DNA of 64,000 nt from Nonomuraea sediminis. GTDB lineage: Bacteria; Actinomycetota; Actinomycetes; Streptosporangiales; Streptosporangiaceae. Below, piece by piece: positions 31,625-41,069 of the stretch (position 1 is the first letter of the stretch; the number at the start of each line of letters is the position of its first letter). The notes under the pieces are model-generated. The model had not been told where the DNA came from. It saw only the letters and a program-made list of their open reading frames with translations, and did not search any database. The stretch covers positions 248,001 through 312,000 of the forward strand of contig NZ_JAHDTI010000013.1 of the NCBI RefSeq assembly GCF_018531495.1, in the 5' to 3' direction. Both the position numbers and the translations under genes were made by a program.

Positions 31625-34600
31625 ATGCCCATCGGGGAGTCGACAGACGTGACTGGGCCAGCCCATCCCGTTAGGCCCGACGGCGAAGGTCTGTTGGCCG
31701 GCGCCGGTTCGCTGCGCCTGCAGATCCTCGGTCCGTTGCGGCTGTGGCGCGATGGCGTCGAACTGGACGCCGGCCCCCGGCAGCAGGCGCAGCTGTTGGC
31801 CCTGCTCCTGGCGCGCGTGGGCCGTCCGGTCAGCACGCGAGAATTGATCGACCTGATCTGGGCCGAGGACGCCCCCGCCAGCGCGCTCAACATCATCCAG
31901 AAGTACATCGGAGCATTGCGGCGGGTGCTCGAACCCGCGGTCCCCGCCCGGGCGGCCGGTACATACCTGCACCGACGCGGCGACGCGTACGTGTTCAGTG
32001 CCGGACCCGGCACGCTCGACCTGGTCACATTCCGGGAACTCCGCGAAGCCGCCCAGGCCGCCCTCGCCGAGCAAGCACGCGAGGTGGCCCTCGACCACTA
32101 CGTCACAGCGCTCGGCCTCTGGCAGGGACCCGCGGGGGACGGACTTTCCTATGGATCGATCGCGATGCCGGTCTTGGCCGCCCTCGACGACGAGTTCCAC
32201 GCTGCCTGCACGGCAGCGGCCGAACTGGCCGTGGCGTTACATCGACCGGAGCGGGTGATACCGCCGTTGCAGTTGGCCGCGTCGATGGCGCTGTTCCACG
32301 AACCCGTACATGCCGGCCTCATCACCGCGCTCGGCGCCGCTGGACGGCAGGCGGAGGCGCTGTCAGCGTTTCACGCGGTCCGTGACCGCCTCGCTGAGGA
32401 GCTGGGCATCGACCCCGGCCCGTCGCTGCAGGCCGCGCACCTGCGAGTCCTGACGCAGACCCCGAGGCCGCCGGTGGTGACGAGCACGGAGAGTGAGGGT
32501 GACCGGTCACCGGCGAGGCAGGCAGCCGGACTGGTTGGGCGGGGCGAGGAACTCGGCGTGCTTCGGCAGGCCATCGAGGCGGCGCTCGCCGGCCGCAGCG
32601 GGCTCGCCATCGTTGAAGGCGAACCGGGCGCGGGGAAGACGCGCCTGCTGGAGGAGGCCGCCGCCGTCGCGGACCGGCGTGGCGCGCTCGTCGTCTGGGC
32701 TTCCAGTTTGGAAGGCGACGGAACACCATCGATGTGGCCATGGGAGCAGGCGCTCACCGTTGTCCTCGCCAGCCTGCCCGCGTCGGCGCGTGAGAAGTGG
32801 CGGGCCGGCGAACTCGGTCGTCTCCTCGAATCCGGAGACGATGACGCCGCGCCGCCGGTTGCCGGCAGCCGTGCCCAGTTCCGCCTGTTCGAGCAGGTCG
32901 TCACTGTTATCGGCCAGGCTTCGGCGGAACGGCCGATGTTGCTGGTCATGGACGATCTTCAATGGATCGATGCCGCTTCGCTCCAGCTGTTCGGCCACGT
33001 GGTGGGCCGGCTACCCACCGGAACCGCGATCATTGGCGCCCTTCGCGACCGCGCACCGACACCTGGCTCCGACCTTTCGCGGGCACTGGCCGCGGCCAGC
33101 CGGCTGCCCAGCCACCGCAGGATCCGGCTCGGTCCGCTCAGCCTGACCGACGTGGCCGAACTCATCCGCCGCGAGACCGGCCACGAACCCGGCACGGACA
33201 TCGCCCGCAACATCCACGTTCGCACCGCCGGCAATCCTTTCTTCGTCCGGGAACTGTCGCGGCTTCTCAGCGACCGCGGCGCGCTCGACGACGGTGACGC
33301 ATCGGCCCGGGCCGGGGTGCCGTCCACCGTGCGAGACGTCGTCCGCGATCGGATGGTCGGCCTCGACGACAACGCTCGCGACCTTTTGCAGGTCGCGGCG
33401 CTGATCGGCCGCGACGTAGACCTCAGCCTGCTCGCCCGCGCCGCCGGTACCGACGTCGCGGACTGTCTCGAACGCCTCGAACCGCTGCGCGCGCTCGGCC
33501 TGCTCGAATCGGAGCCGGAGGACCCGTTCTCGTGGCGCTTCGCACACGACCTGGTTCGCGAATCGGTCACGGAGACCATGACGCACGGGCGTGCCACCCG
33601 GCTGCACCTGCGGGTCGCGGACGCGCTCGAAGAAAGCCAAGCGGACGACGAGTCCATCACCGAACGCCTCGCCTTCCACCTGTGGGCCGCCAGGCACCTC
33701 GCCGACCCGGTTCGTACCGCAGAGGCGCTGAAGCGCGCAGGTCGTCGCGCGGCGGCCAAGCTCGCGTTCGCCGCCGCAGATCGGCACCTGGAATCAGCCG
33801 CCCAGATCGCGCGGACCGCCGGGCTCCCGGAGCTCGAGCTCTCTGCCCTCTCGCTCCTCGCCATCGCCCCGCGTCGGCAAGCCGGGTTCGGCGGCACGAC
33901 CTTCGATCTGCTGGAGCGTGCGGAACTTCTGGCCCGCCAACTCGGCCGTGAGGTAGAGGCCGCGGGCCTCCTCTTCGCTCGCCTGTTCGGGGCCTACACC
34001 TTCCTGGAGTGGGACCGCGTTCGTCTGGTCCGCCGGCTGTACGACCAAGGGGAGGCGTCCTCCGATCTGGTCGTCCGAGTGTACGGCCGGCAAGCCTGGG
34101 GCCTGCACCAGTGGGACATCGGCAACATCGGCGAGGCATACCGGTGCTTCAGCGAGAACAACCCCGCCCTTCTCGACGGGGTCGTCTCCTCGCACAGCGA
34201 GACCCCGATCCGGCGTGACGTCTCGGGTGAGTGGCCCGGCTGGCTGGCCGTCATTACGGCGCTACACGGTGACGTCGAGACGGCGCACGCCATGATCGAC
34301 AAGTGGAACGGCCCCGACGACTCGTATGCGGTCGCGACCTGGGCCTACTACATCACCATCATCGCCTCGATGGCCGGTGACGCGGGCCGGGTGATGCGCA
34401 CGATCGACCGGTGGACGGCCGTTGGCACCGGCCGTACCGCCATCCAGCAGGAGCACTACATCCGGCTGAACTGGTACTGGGCCCGTGCCCTCACCGGCGA
34501 TGACCCGGCCGGTATCGCGGCGGAGGCCGAACAGCTCGTGGCCGGGACGCTGGTCGACCCGCCGCGGTGGGGCGTCGCGTACCACCACGGACTGCTCGCC

Positions 34601-34852
34601 GAGATGTGGTTGGCCGCCGGTAGGCCGGACAAGGCGGCCATCGCCCTCGACCGAGCGGACCAGGCACTGGAGGCCTACGGCCAACGCTACGCCGAAGGAC
34701 TTGTGCTGCTGCTGCGGGCACGCCTGCTCCACGCCCGCGGCGAACCTGCCGAAGTCGTACGAGCCGCTGCGGAAAAGGCCCGCGACCAGTCCAACGAACG
34801 TGAGTCCCACCTCTTCGCCCGCCGCGCGGAGAGCTTCCTTGCCGAGCTTTGA
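31625..34852 (+). CDS. BTAD/AAA/TPR transcriptional regulator (AfsR-SARP type), copy 2
   Basis: This 1075-residue protein has the same domain order as the gene at 27353: winged helix (LRLQILGPLRLWRDGVELDA), BTAD domain, ATPase with Walker A EGEPGAGKTRLLEE (about residue 331) and Walker B LLVMDDLQWIDAASLQLFG, and a TPR-like half. The two align along their whole length, including PSMWPW in the ATPase and NPFFVRELSRLL, so they are recent paralogs. The start is either the ATG at 31625 or the GTG at 31649, which has GGGGAG 9 nt upstream; the extra N-terminal residues have no counterpart in copy 1. It is divergent from DUF4188 and followed by a convergent transporter gene. Confidence 0.87.
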   Translation: MPIGESTDVTGPAHPVRPDGEGLLAGAGSLRLQILGPLRLWRDGVELDAGPRQQAQLLALLLARVGRPVSTRELIDLIWAEDAPASALNIIQKYIGALRRVLEPAVPARAAGTYLHRRGDAYVFSAGPGTLDLVTFRELREAAQAALAEQAREVALDHYVTALGLWQGPAGDGLSYGSIAMPVLAALDDEFHAACTAAAELAVALHRPERVIPPLQLAASMALFHEPVHAGLITALGAAGRQAEALSAFHAVRDRLAEELGIDPGPSLQAAHLRVLTQTPRPPVVTSTESEGDRSPARQAAGLVGRGEELGVLRQAIEAALAGRSGLAIVEGEPGAGKTRLLEEAAAVADRRGALVVWASSLEGDGTPSMWPWEQALTVVLASLPASAREKWRAGELGRLLESGDDDAAPPVAGSRAQFRLFEQVVTVIGQASAERPMLLVMDDLQWIDAASLQLFGHVVGRLPTGTAIIGALRDRAPTPGSDLSRALAAASRLPSHRRIRLGPLSLTDVAELIRRETGHEPGTDIARNIHVRTAGNPFFVRELSRLLSDRGALDDGDASARAGVPSTVRDVVRDRMVGLDDNARDLLQVAALIGRDVDLSLLARAAGTDVADCLERLEPLRALGLLESEPEDPFSWRFAHDLVRESVTETMTHGRATRLHLRVADALEESQADDESITERLAFHLWAARHLADPVRTAEALKRAGRRAAAKLAFAAADRHLESAAQIARTAGLPELELSALSLLAIAPRRQAGFGGTTFDLLERAELLARQLGREVEAAGLLFARLFGAYTFLEWDRVRLVRRLYDQGEASSDLVVRVYGRQAWGLHQWDIGNIGEAYRCFSENNPALLDGVVSSHSETPIRRDVSGEWPGWLAVITALHGDVETAHAMIDKWNGPDDSYAVATWAYYITIIASMAGDAGRVMRTIDRWTAVGTGRTAIQQEHYIRLNWYWARALTGDDPAGIAAEAEQLVAGTLVDPPRWGVAYHHGLLAEMWLAAGRPDKAAIALDRADQALEAYGQRYAEGLVLLLRARLLHARGEPAEVVRAAAEKARDQSNERESHLFARRAESFLAEL

Positions 34853-34936
34853 TCGCACTGCTCAGCACGAGCGACACCGTCGCGGGGAGCCGCCTCGGTG
34901 TCAGATCACGACATCAGGCCGCACGGCCGAGAAGGG

Positions 34937-35821
34937 TCACACGGGGGAGCTCGTCCGAGTTCGACGGCTGATCAACCAGCCGAACCCGGACGCCGTGAAG
35001 AACATGACAATGCCGTACACCGCGCCCGGGATGGCGATCTCGGCACTGTTCAACAGCGCCGGGCTCAGCGCGATCGTGATGGCGAGCGCGGTGTTGTGGA
35101 TGCCGATCTCGAACCCGGCCGCGGTGGCCGCGCGGTGCTCGACGCCGGCCAGGCGCGGCACGCCGTAGCCGATCAGCAGGCTCACGATGTTGAAAGCCAG
35201 CACGGCCAGCCCGACCGAGACGAAATAGTCGACGAGGTTCTCCCGCTCCCCGTACAGCACGGCGGAGATGACCGTGACCAGGACCACGACTGACAGCACC
35301 CGGACGGGGAGGTTGAGCCGCTGCGCCACCCGCGGTGCCAGCGCACGCACGAGCATCCCGATCGCGACCGGCCCGAGCACCATCACGAAGACCTGCTGCA
35401 ACTTGTCAAACTGCAGCCCGAGGGTGGCCCCGCCGGGGAGGAAGTACCCGGCCGAGAGGTTCACCACGATCGGCAGGGTGACAACAACCAGCACCGAGTT
35501 GACCGCGGTGAGCGTGACATTCAGCGCGACGTTCCCGCCGAACAGGTGGCTGAACAGGTTGGCCGTGGGGCCACCGGGCGACGCCGCGACCACCATCATC
35601 CCGACCGCCAGTTCCGGCGGGAGCCGGAACACCATCACCAGGCCGAAGCAGATCGCCGGCAGCAGCACGACCTGGCACAGCAGCGCAACCACGGCCGCCT
35701 TCGGATACTGGCCCACCCGCCGGAAGTCGTCCAGGGTCAGGCCGAGACCCAGGCCGAGCATGACGATGCCGAGAGCGTAAGGCAGACTGGCCAGAACCAA
35801 GGGGGAATCCATAGCGGACAT
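34937..35821 (-). CDS. Bile acid:sodium symporter (BASS) family transporter
   Basis: The 294-residue protein has nine to ten predicted membrane segments and BASS hallmarks: GLGLTLDDFRRV near the N-terminus, ASPGGPTANLFSHLFGGNVA with the glycine/asparagine sodium-binding crossover, and GFEIGIHNTALAITIALSP in the second half. Family members carry organic anions such as bile acids, pantoate or pyruvate with sodium, but the substrate here is unknown. I choose the ATG at 35821 (MSAMDSPLV); the ATG at 35812 is also possible. It stands alone, convergent with the second BTAD regulator. Confidence 0.85.
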   Translation of the reverse strand: MSAMDSPLVLASLPYALGIVMLGLGLGLTLDDFRRVGQYPKAAVVALLCQVVLLPAICFGLVMVFRLPPELAVGMMVVAASPGGPTANLFSHLFGGNVALNVTLTAVNSVLVVVTLPIVVNLSAGYFLPGGATLGLQFDKLQQVFVMVLGPVAIGMLVRALAPRVAQRLNLPVRVLSVVVLVTVISAVLYGERENLVDYFVSVGLAVLAFNIVSLLIGYGVPRLAGVEHRAATAAGFEIGIHNTALAITIALSPALLNSAEIAIPGAVYGIVMFFTASGFGWLISRRTRTSSPV

Positions 35822-36043
35822 TTTGGGGCATGCCGACAAGTTCTGGCATCCCGTGCGGAGCAGCCTGCCTTTGCTCCAGGCCGGCTGATCCAGACAACGC
35901 AACGATGCGGAGCGGGATCAAGACTCCGTGGCTTATACGGGCGAGCGGCGCCCTTCCCTCGCCGTCCGAGCCGCCCCCCGAACGGGCCCGTCCGTCGAAC
36001 GTGAGGCGCACCCGTTCGCACACCGCGACGCCGACCTGACCGC

Positions 36044-36622
36044 TCAGCGGGTGTTGGGGCGACGGCAGTAGTAGACCAGCGCGGGTGGGAGGTTGGCCCA
36101 CACCGTCCGGCTGACGACGACCTCGTCGAAGCGTGACCGCAGGGATCGCAGCAGCGCCCGCGCGGGTGGTGCCCATCGGGCGTGCACGTACGCGAAGGTG
36201 GTGAACACGCCGTGCGGCGGCAGCGCGGCGGACACCGATGACAGCACGTCATGCTGCCTGTTCTCGGTGAACGCCGCCCAGGGAAGGCCGCTGACCACGA
36301 CATCGGCCTCGTTGAGCCCGCGCTGCGTCAGCACCGTGGCAAGGCCGGCCGCGTCCGCGGTCACGACGTCGACCGCCGGATGGAGTTCGGCCAACCGCCA
36401 TGCGAACCGTGGGTTGATCTCGACGGCGATGTGCCGGCCGCGACCCGCGAGGCGCCGCTGGATGGCGCCGGTGAAAGCGCCGGTGCCCGGACCGAGTTCC
36501 ACCACGACCGGGGAACCGGTCCGGGGCACCACCGCCGTCGCCGCCATGGCCAGCGCCGGGCCGCTCGGCGCGACCGCACCGACCGTCATGGGGGCGCGCA
36601 CGAACTCGGCAAAGAACGACAT
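36044..36622 (-). CDS. Phospholipid N-methyltransferase-like (PmtA/KsgA-like) SAM methyltransferase
   Basis: The 192-residue protein begins MSFFAEFVRAPMTVGAVAPSG and has the SAM motif VVVELGPGTGAFTGAI with an acidic strand-2 end (IAVEINP). The motif IV-like SGLPWAAF is followed by PHGVFTTFAYVH. The N-terminal FVRxPxxVGAVAPSGxxLA lead is characteristic of PmtA-like enzymes and of related small rRNA-dimethylase-like proteins. A membrane-lipid or small-molecule substrate is plausible but unproven. The gene is read after the 2TM gene at 36626 (4-nt gap), so both form an operon. A degenerate copy of its 3' end lies at 30529. Confidence 0.78.
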   Translation of the reverse strand: MSFFAEFVRAPMTVGAVAPSGPALAMAATAVVPRTGSPVVVELGPGTGAFTGAIQRRLAGRGRHIAVEINPRFAWRLAELHPAVDVVTADAAGLATVLTQRGLNEADVVVSGLPWAAFTENRQHDVLSSVSAALPPHGVFTTFAYVHARWAPPARALLRSLRSRFDEVVVSRTVWANLPPALVYYCRRPNTR

Positions 36623-36625
36623 GGC

Positions 36626-36841
36626 TCAGTACTCGGTTCTGGATTTGTGCGGCGAGTGGACACCCCAGAAATGGAAGGCCAGCCCGACGCCCCAGAAGAC
36701 GATGGACCACAGGGGCCAGAAAAAGTGGCTGGGGTCGTAGACCCACCACACGATGACCTGAGCCAGATTGCTCAGGACATAGAAGAGCATGTGGAAGCGC
36801 AGGCCCCAGATCCGGGCGCTTGCGCTTTTCGCCGATTTCAT
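36626..36841 (-). CDS. 2TM-domain small membrane protein
   Basis: The 71-residue protein contains two membrane segments with the 2TM-domain pattern: a basic start followed by RIWGLRFHMLFYVLSNLAQV and IVWWVY, then HFFWPLWSIVFWGVGLAFHF and a C-terminal HxxG. The 2TM domain (PF13239) is usually appended to histidine kinases or found as small stand-alone proteins. Here it is coupled by 3 nt to the methyltransferase gene and may hold that enzyme at the membrane (inference). It is divergent from the hydrolase gene at 36951. Confidence 0.75.
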   Translation of the reverse strand: MKSAKSASARIWGLRFHMLFYVLSNLAQVIVWWVYDPSHFFWPLWSIVFWGVGLAFHFWGVHSPHKSRTEY

Positions 36842-36950
36842 GGCCACAGGCTAAATCGGCGTACTGGACGACGATTGAATAGCTCGTTCAGTGATCGTCA
36901 AGTTCCCGGAATCAACATTGACCGCAATTCGAGGTGAAAGGTGCAACATC

Positions 36951-37748
36951 ATGACGACAACTCGCCGAGCCGTGTTGGCCGGATCCGCCGCGGTCGCGAC
37001 CAGCGCGCTGCTGGGAACGTCCGAGGCGCAGGCGCATTCCCGGACGGAAGCCAAGCCCAAACCCACGGTGGTCCTCGTGCACGGCGCGTTCGCCGACGCC
37101 TCCGGCTGGAACGACGTCGCCGCCGAGCTCATCCGCGACGGCTATCAGGTCATCGCGCCCGCGATCCCGCTGCGCAGCGTGGCCACCGACTCGGCCTACC
37201 TGGCCAGTGTTCTCGCCACCCTCAGTGGCCCGATTGTCTTGGCTGCGCACTCCTACGGCGGGATCGTCGTCACGAACGCCGCGGCCGGCAACCCGAACGT
37301 GAAAGCACTCGTCTACGTGGCCGCGTTCGCACCCGACGAGGGCGATTCGCTGCTGCAGCTGCAGACGAAGTTCCCCGGCAGCAAGCTCGACGAGGCGGCG
37401 CTGGACTTCCGCCCCTACGCTAAGGGCCTTGTCGACGGCTACATCAAGAAGGAGTTCTTCCACGACGTCTTCGCCGGTGACGTACCGAAATCGACTACCG
37501 ACCTGATGCACGCCGGCCAGCGGCCCGCTGACGCGCGCACGCTCGGGGAGCCCTCCGGAGCTCCGGCGTGGAAGACCATTCCCTCCTACTACCTCGTCGC
37601 CAGGAACGACCAGGTGCTGCCCGCCGAGGCGCAGCGGTTCATGGCGCGGCGGGCCGGGTCGCAGGTGCGCGAGGTCGGTTCCTCGCACGTCGCGATGATC
37701 TCCCACCCCGCCGTGACCGCCGACCTCATCAAGCGCGCAGCCCGCTGA
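36951..37748 (+). CDS. Tat-exported alpha/beta hydrolase
   Basis: The 265-residue protein starts MTTTRRAVLAGSAAVATSAL, with a twin-arginine signal and a likely cleavage after EAQA (about residue 29). The hydrolase fold shows the oxyanion segment VVLVHGAFADASGW, the nucleophile elbow AAHSYGGIVV (Ser) and the C-terminal histidine in GSSHVAMISHP. AHSYGG and the overall length match small esterase-like proteins that are often annotated with arylesterase or salicylate-esterase-like names. GAGGTGAAAGG precedes the ATG at 36951. The next gene starts 2 nt after the stop, so hydrolase and the MFS-reductase fusion are co-expressed and may act on one compound. Confidence 0.85.
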   Translation: MTTTRRAVLAGSAAVATSALLGTSEAQAHSRTEAKPKPTVVLVHGAFADASGWNDVAAELIRDGYQVIAPAIPLRSVATDSAYLASVLATLSGPIVLAAHSYGGIVVTNAAAGNPNVKALVYVAAFAPDEGDSLLQLQTKFPGSKLDEAALDFRPYAKGLVDGYIKKEFFHDVFAGDVPKSTTDLMHAGQRPADARTLGEPSGAPAWKTIPSYYLVARNDQVLPAEAQRFMARRAGSQVREVGSSHVAMISHPAVTADLIKRAAR

Positions 37749-37750
37749 CC

Positions 37751-40576
37751 ATGTTCGTCCGCGCGTACGAAGGCCAGTGCGCCGCCGAGGAGAAACGGCG
37801 CACCTCTGCCGAGAAGCCCGCCGTCAACCCCAGGCTCGCTCTGTTCGCGCTGGCACTGGGCACCTTCGCGATCGGCACCGGCGAGTTCGGCAGCAACGGC
37901 ATCATCCAGCTCTTCGCCGCCAACCTGGACGTCTCGATCCCGGTCGCGACGTACGCGATCACCGCCTACGCCTTCGGGGTGGTGATCGGTTCTCCGCTGA
38001 TCACTCTGCTCGCCGCCCGGGTCAACCGGCGAACGCTGCTGCTCGGCCTGGTCGTGCTCTTCCTGGTGGGCAATGGGCTGTCCGCGCTGGCGCCGAACAT
38101 CGCGCTGCTCGTCGTCTTCCGCTTCGTCGCGGGCAGCGTGCAGGGGGCGTTCTTCGGCGCAGGGGCGGTCGTCGCCGCGTACGTGTACGGGCCGGGCAAG
38201 GGCGGCAAGGCGTTCGCCACCGTGATGGGGGGACTCACCGTCGCCACCATCGCCGGGTCGCCGCTCGGCACCTTCATCGGCCAGCACGCCGGGTGGCGTG
38301 TCATGTACTGGACCGTGGTCGCCGTCGGCCTGCTGGCCGGCATCGCGCTGGTCGCCTGGTTGCCCCGTACCGACGACCTGCACGGCAGCCCCGTCAGGAG
38401 CGAGCTGAACGGCCTGCGCCGGATCAACGTCTGGCTGATGGTCGCCGTCGCCTCGCTCGGCATCTCCAGCATCTTCGCCGTCTACACGTTCATCGGCCCC
38501 TTCGTCACCGACGCGGCGCGGCGGGACGCCGCGCTCATCCCCGTCGCCCTGGCCGTCTTCGGCCTCGGCATGGCGGTCGGCAACCACCTCGGCGGGCGAG
38601 TCGCGGACCGGTACGAGCACCGGGGCCTGATCTGGGGGTACGGCGGCGTCCTGGCGCTGTTGGTGCTGATCGGCGTGGCGGGCAGCGATCTGCTGGTCCT
38701 GCTGCCGTGTCTGTTCGGCGTCGGCGCGACCATGATGTTCGCGATCCCCACCATCCAGGTCAGGCTGACCGGCTTCGCGCCGGACGCCCCGACCCTGATG
38801 GGCGCGCTCAACCTGGCCGCCCTCAACCTGGCCAACTCCCTCGGCGCGATCGGCGGCGCGGTCACCCTGGAAGCCGGCTGGGGCACGTTGTCCACTGTCT
38901 GGGCCGGTTTCGTCCTAACGTCGGCGGGTTTGCTCCTGTACGTCGTGACCGTCGCCCGGCCGAAGCGTCACCGTCCGGCCCGGCGCGGACCGGTCCTAGA
39001 CGATGAGCAGTTCCGCCGCCTTGCCGGATACGGCGAGGAGGAGCACGTCGAGGCCGGCCGGAACCTGTACACCTCCGGCGACGACTCCTATGACTTCTTC
39101 CTGCTCCGGACGGCGACGGTGGACATCGTCCGGGACGCGACGGCGATCGAGCCGGAACGCCTGATCTACCGGGGCGGCCCCGGAGACTTCCTCGGCGAGC
39201 TCAACCTTCTGACCGGACAGCAGGTCTACCTGACCGCCCGGGTGACGTTAGCTGGGACGGTCGTCCGCATCGGGGTGGCGCGACTGCGCCGGGCCCTCGC
39301 TGAGCAGGACGACATCGCCGGGCTGATGCTCGCGGCGTTCCAGGAGCGGCGCGAGGTCTTCCGCGCGGCGGCGGGCGGCGCCCTGGAGATCGTCGGCCGG
39401 CCGGACTCCGCGCAGACCCTGGAACTGCGCGGCTACGTCACGCAGATGCTGCTGCCCCACACCTGGCGCAGCGCCGCCTCACCCCCCGGGCGCTCCCTCA
39501 TGACCTCGGCCGGGCTGACGGAGGCCGACCTTCCGGCGGCCATCGCCAACGGTTCGGTGGTACGGCGCGCGACGCCGGGAACGGTCGCGCAGATGCTCGG
39601 CCTCACGTACCGGGACGGCGGAGGTCCGGTCGACCTCGTCGTCGTGGGCGCCGGTCCCGCGGGCCTGGCCGCCGCCGTGTACGGGGCGTCCGAGGGCCTG
39701 GTCACCGTGCTGCTGGACCGGAGCGGGCTCGGCGGCCAGGCCGCCAAGAGCGCCCGCATCGAGAACTACCTGGGCTTCCCGGACGGGGTCAGCGGCGTGA
39801 ACCTGACCCGCCTGGCCATGATCCAGGCCCTCAAGTTCGGTGTACGCATCCACTCGCCCTGCGTCGTGAAGGGCCTCGACCTCTCCGACGAGCGGCGGCC
39901 GGTCGTCGTCCTGGAGGACGGGGCCCGCGTCGAGTGCCGCGCGGTGATCGCCGCCACCGGCGCCCGATACCGGCGTCTGGACATCCCCGGATGGGCGGCG
40001 TTCGAGCAGTCCGGCTGCATCCGGTACGCCGCGACCGAGGCCGACGTCCGGGGCTACGAAGGCCGGCCGGTGACCGTCGTCGGGGGCGCCAACTCGGCCG
40101 GGCAGGCGGCCCTGTCCCTCGCCGCCCGCGGCGCGACGGTCGATCTGGTCGTTCGAGGCCACGACCTCGCAGCCCGCATGTCGTCCTACCTGACCGACCG
40201 GATCCAGGCCCATTCCCGGATCCGGGTCCACACCGGCAGCACGGTCAGCGAACTGGCCGGCGGCGACACCCTCACGTCGGTCGTCGTCGAACGGCCCGGC
40301 GAGCGACCGGCACGGCTGGCCAGCCGTGCGCTGTTCTGCTTCGTCGGCGCCGACCCGGTGTCCGGCTGGCTGACCGGCGTGGCCAAGGCCGAGGACGGGT
40401 TCGTGCTCACCGACGTCGGCCTGCCCGCCGGATCGACCTTGCCGTACCAGACGAGCGCACCCCGGGTCTTCGCGGTCGGCGACCTGCGCTCGGGTTCAAC
40501 GAAACGCGTGGCCACGGCCGTCGGCGACGGCGCGAGCGCGGTCTCGTCCGTCCACGCGGTGCTCGCCGGAGACTGA
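37751..40576 (+). CDS. Tripartite fusion: MFS transporter - cyclic-nucleotide-binding domain - thioredoxin-reductase-like flavoprotein
   Basis: One uninterrupted frame encodes 941 residues with three domains. Residues about 28-405 form a 12-helix MFS drug/arabinose-type exporter (GTFAIGTGEFGSNGII; RFVAGSVQGAFFGAG). Residues about 417-550 form a cNMP-binding barrel (SGDDSYDFFLLRTATVDIVR; GGPGDFLGELNLLTG). Residues about 625-935 form a thioredoxin-reductase-like module with FAD motif VVVGAGPAGLAAAVYG, VTVVGGANSAGQAALSLA for NAD(P)H and VFAVGDLRSGSTKRVATAVG for FAD. The redox CxxC of true thioredoxin reductases is missing, as in the known cNMP-TrxR-like family. That two-domain protein is normally separate; fusion to an MFS transporter is unusual. 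The start at 37751 lies 2 nt after the hydrolase stop and lacks its own ribosome-binding site. A deletion-made fusion cannot be excluded. Confidence 0.8.
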   Translation: MFVRAYEGQCAAEEKRRTSAEKPAVNPRLALFALALGTFAIGTGEFGSNGIIQLFAANLDVSIPVATYAITAYAFGVVIGSPLITLLAARVNRRTLLLGLVVLFLVGNGLSALAPNIALLVVFRFVAGSVQGAFFGAGAVVAAYVYGPGKGGKAFATVMGGLTVATIAGSPLGTFIGQHAGWRVMYWTVVAVGLLAGIALVAWLPRTDDLHGSPVRSELNGLRRINVWLMVAVASLGISSIFAVYTFIGPFVTDAARRDAALIPVALAVFGLGMAVGNHLGGRVADRYEHRGLIWGYGGVLALLVLIGVAGSDLLVLLPCLFGVGATMMFAIPTIQVRLTGFAPDAPTLMGALNLAALNLANSLGAIGGAVTLEAGWGTLSTVWAGFVLTSAGLLLYVVTVARPKRHRPARRGPVLDDEQFRRLAGYGEEEHVEAGRNLYTSGDDSYDFFLLRTATVDIVRDATAIEPERLIYRGGPGDFLGELNLLTGQQVYLTARVTLAGTVVRIGVARLRRALAEQDDIAGLMLAAFQERREVFRAAAGGALEIVGRPDSAQTLELRGYVTQMLLPHTWRSAASPPGRSLMTSAGLTEADLPAAIANGSVVRRATPGTVAQMLGLTYRDGGGPVDLVVVGAGPAGLAAAVYGASEGLVTVLLDRSGLGGQAAKSARIENYLGFPDGVSGVNLTRLAMIQALKFGVRIHSPCVVKGLDLSDERRPVVVLEDGARVECRAVIAATGARYRRLDIPGWAAFEQSGCIRYAATEADVRGYEGRPVTVVGGANSAGQAALSLAARGATVDLVVRGHDLAARMSSYLTDRIQAHSRIRVHTGSTVSELAGGDTLTSVVVERPGERPARLASRALFCFVGADPVSGWLTGVAKAEDGFVLTDVGLPAGSTLPYQTSAPRVFAVGDLRSGSTKRVATAVGDGASAVSSVHAVLAGD

Positions 40577-40642
40577 CGTACGCAGATGCCACACCAGGAG
40601 GATGAACATGGACGTTCCACTCCCGGGGTCTCGTGACGATGT

Positions 40643-40860
40643 TCAGCCGAGTTCGAGGCTCCTGGCGAGCCGGTCGAGGGCCTTGCGCGTTTCGGGGCTT
40701 GGGAACTGGGTGTAGGCGTTCATCGTCACCGAGATCTGTGAGTGTCTGAGGATCTGACTCGAGGATGGATGTCGAGGGGGGTGTCGTGAACGCGGATCAC
40801 GGGGACCTCGGCGTTGCGGCAGTGAGCGGCGAATGTTCGATCGGGCGTGGTGAAGACGAG
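40643..40860 (-). pseudogene. Internally deleted copy of the integrase 3' relic
   Basis: The minus strand matches the relic at 19627 over about 230 nt, including FAAHCRNAEVPVIRVHDT at one end and ISVTMNAYTQFPSPETRKAL with the final SLELG at the other. About 24 nt encoding most of RHTCASLL, and 8 nt before QILRHSQ, are missing, so the catalytic arginine box is lost and the frame is broken. Flanking DNA (CTCCCGGGGTCTCGTGACG) is shared too, showing duplication of a block larger than the gene fragment. The rest of the gap to 41069 holds no recognisable gene. Confidence 0.82.
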
Positions 40861-41069
40861 ATCTGTCTGCGCATCCGGCCGTACAGGGAGGTCTTCCCGG
40901 CGATCGCGACCCCGGACGGGGGCCCGGCGTGACCGGCTGTTCGAGCAGGTGAACATGCCGGGGTACGGCGACTGCCAGCGCCGGACGGCTCGCACGATCC
41001 TGGAACGTCGGTCGATTCCCGAAATGTAACGACTGGACCGGTTGAAAGGCGCATCCCTACCATTGGCCC

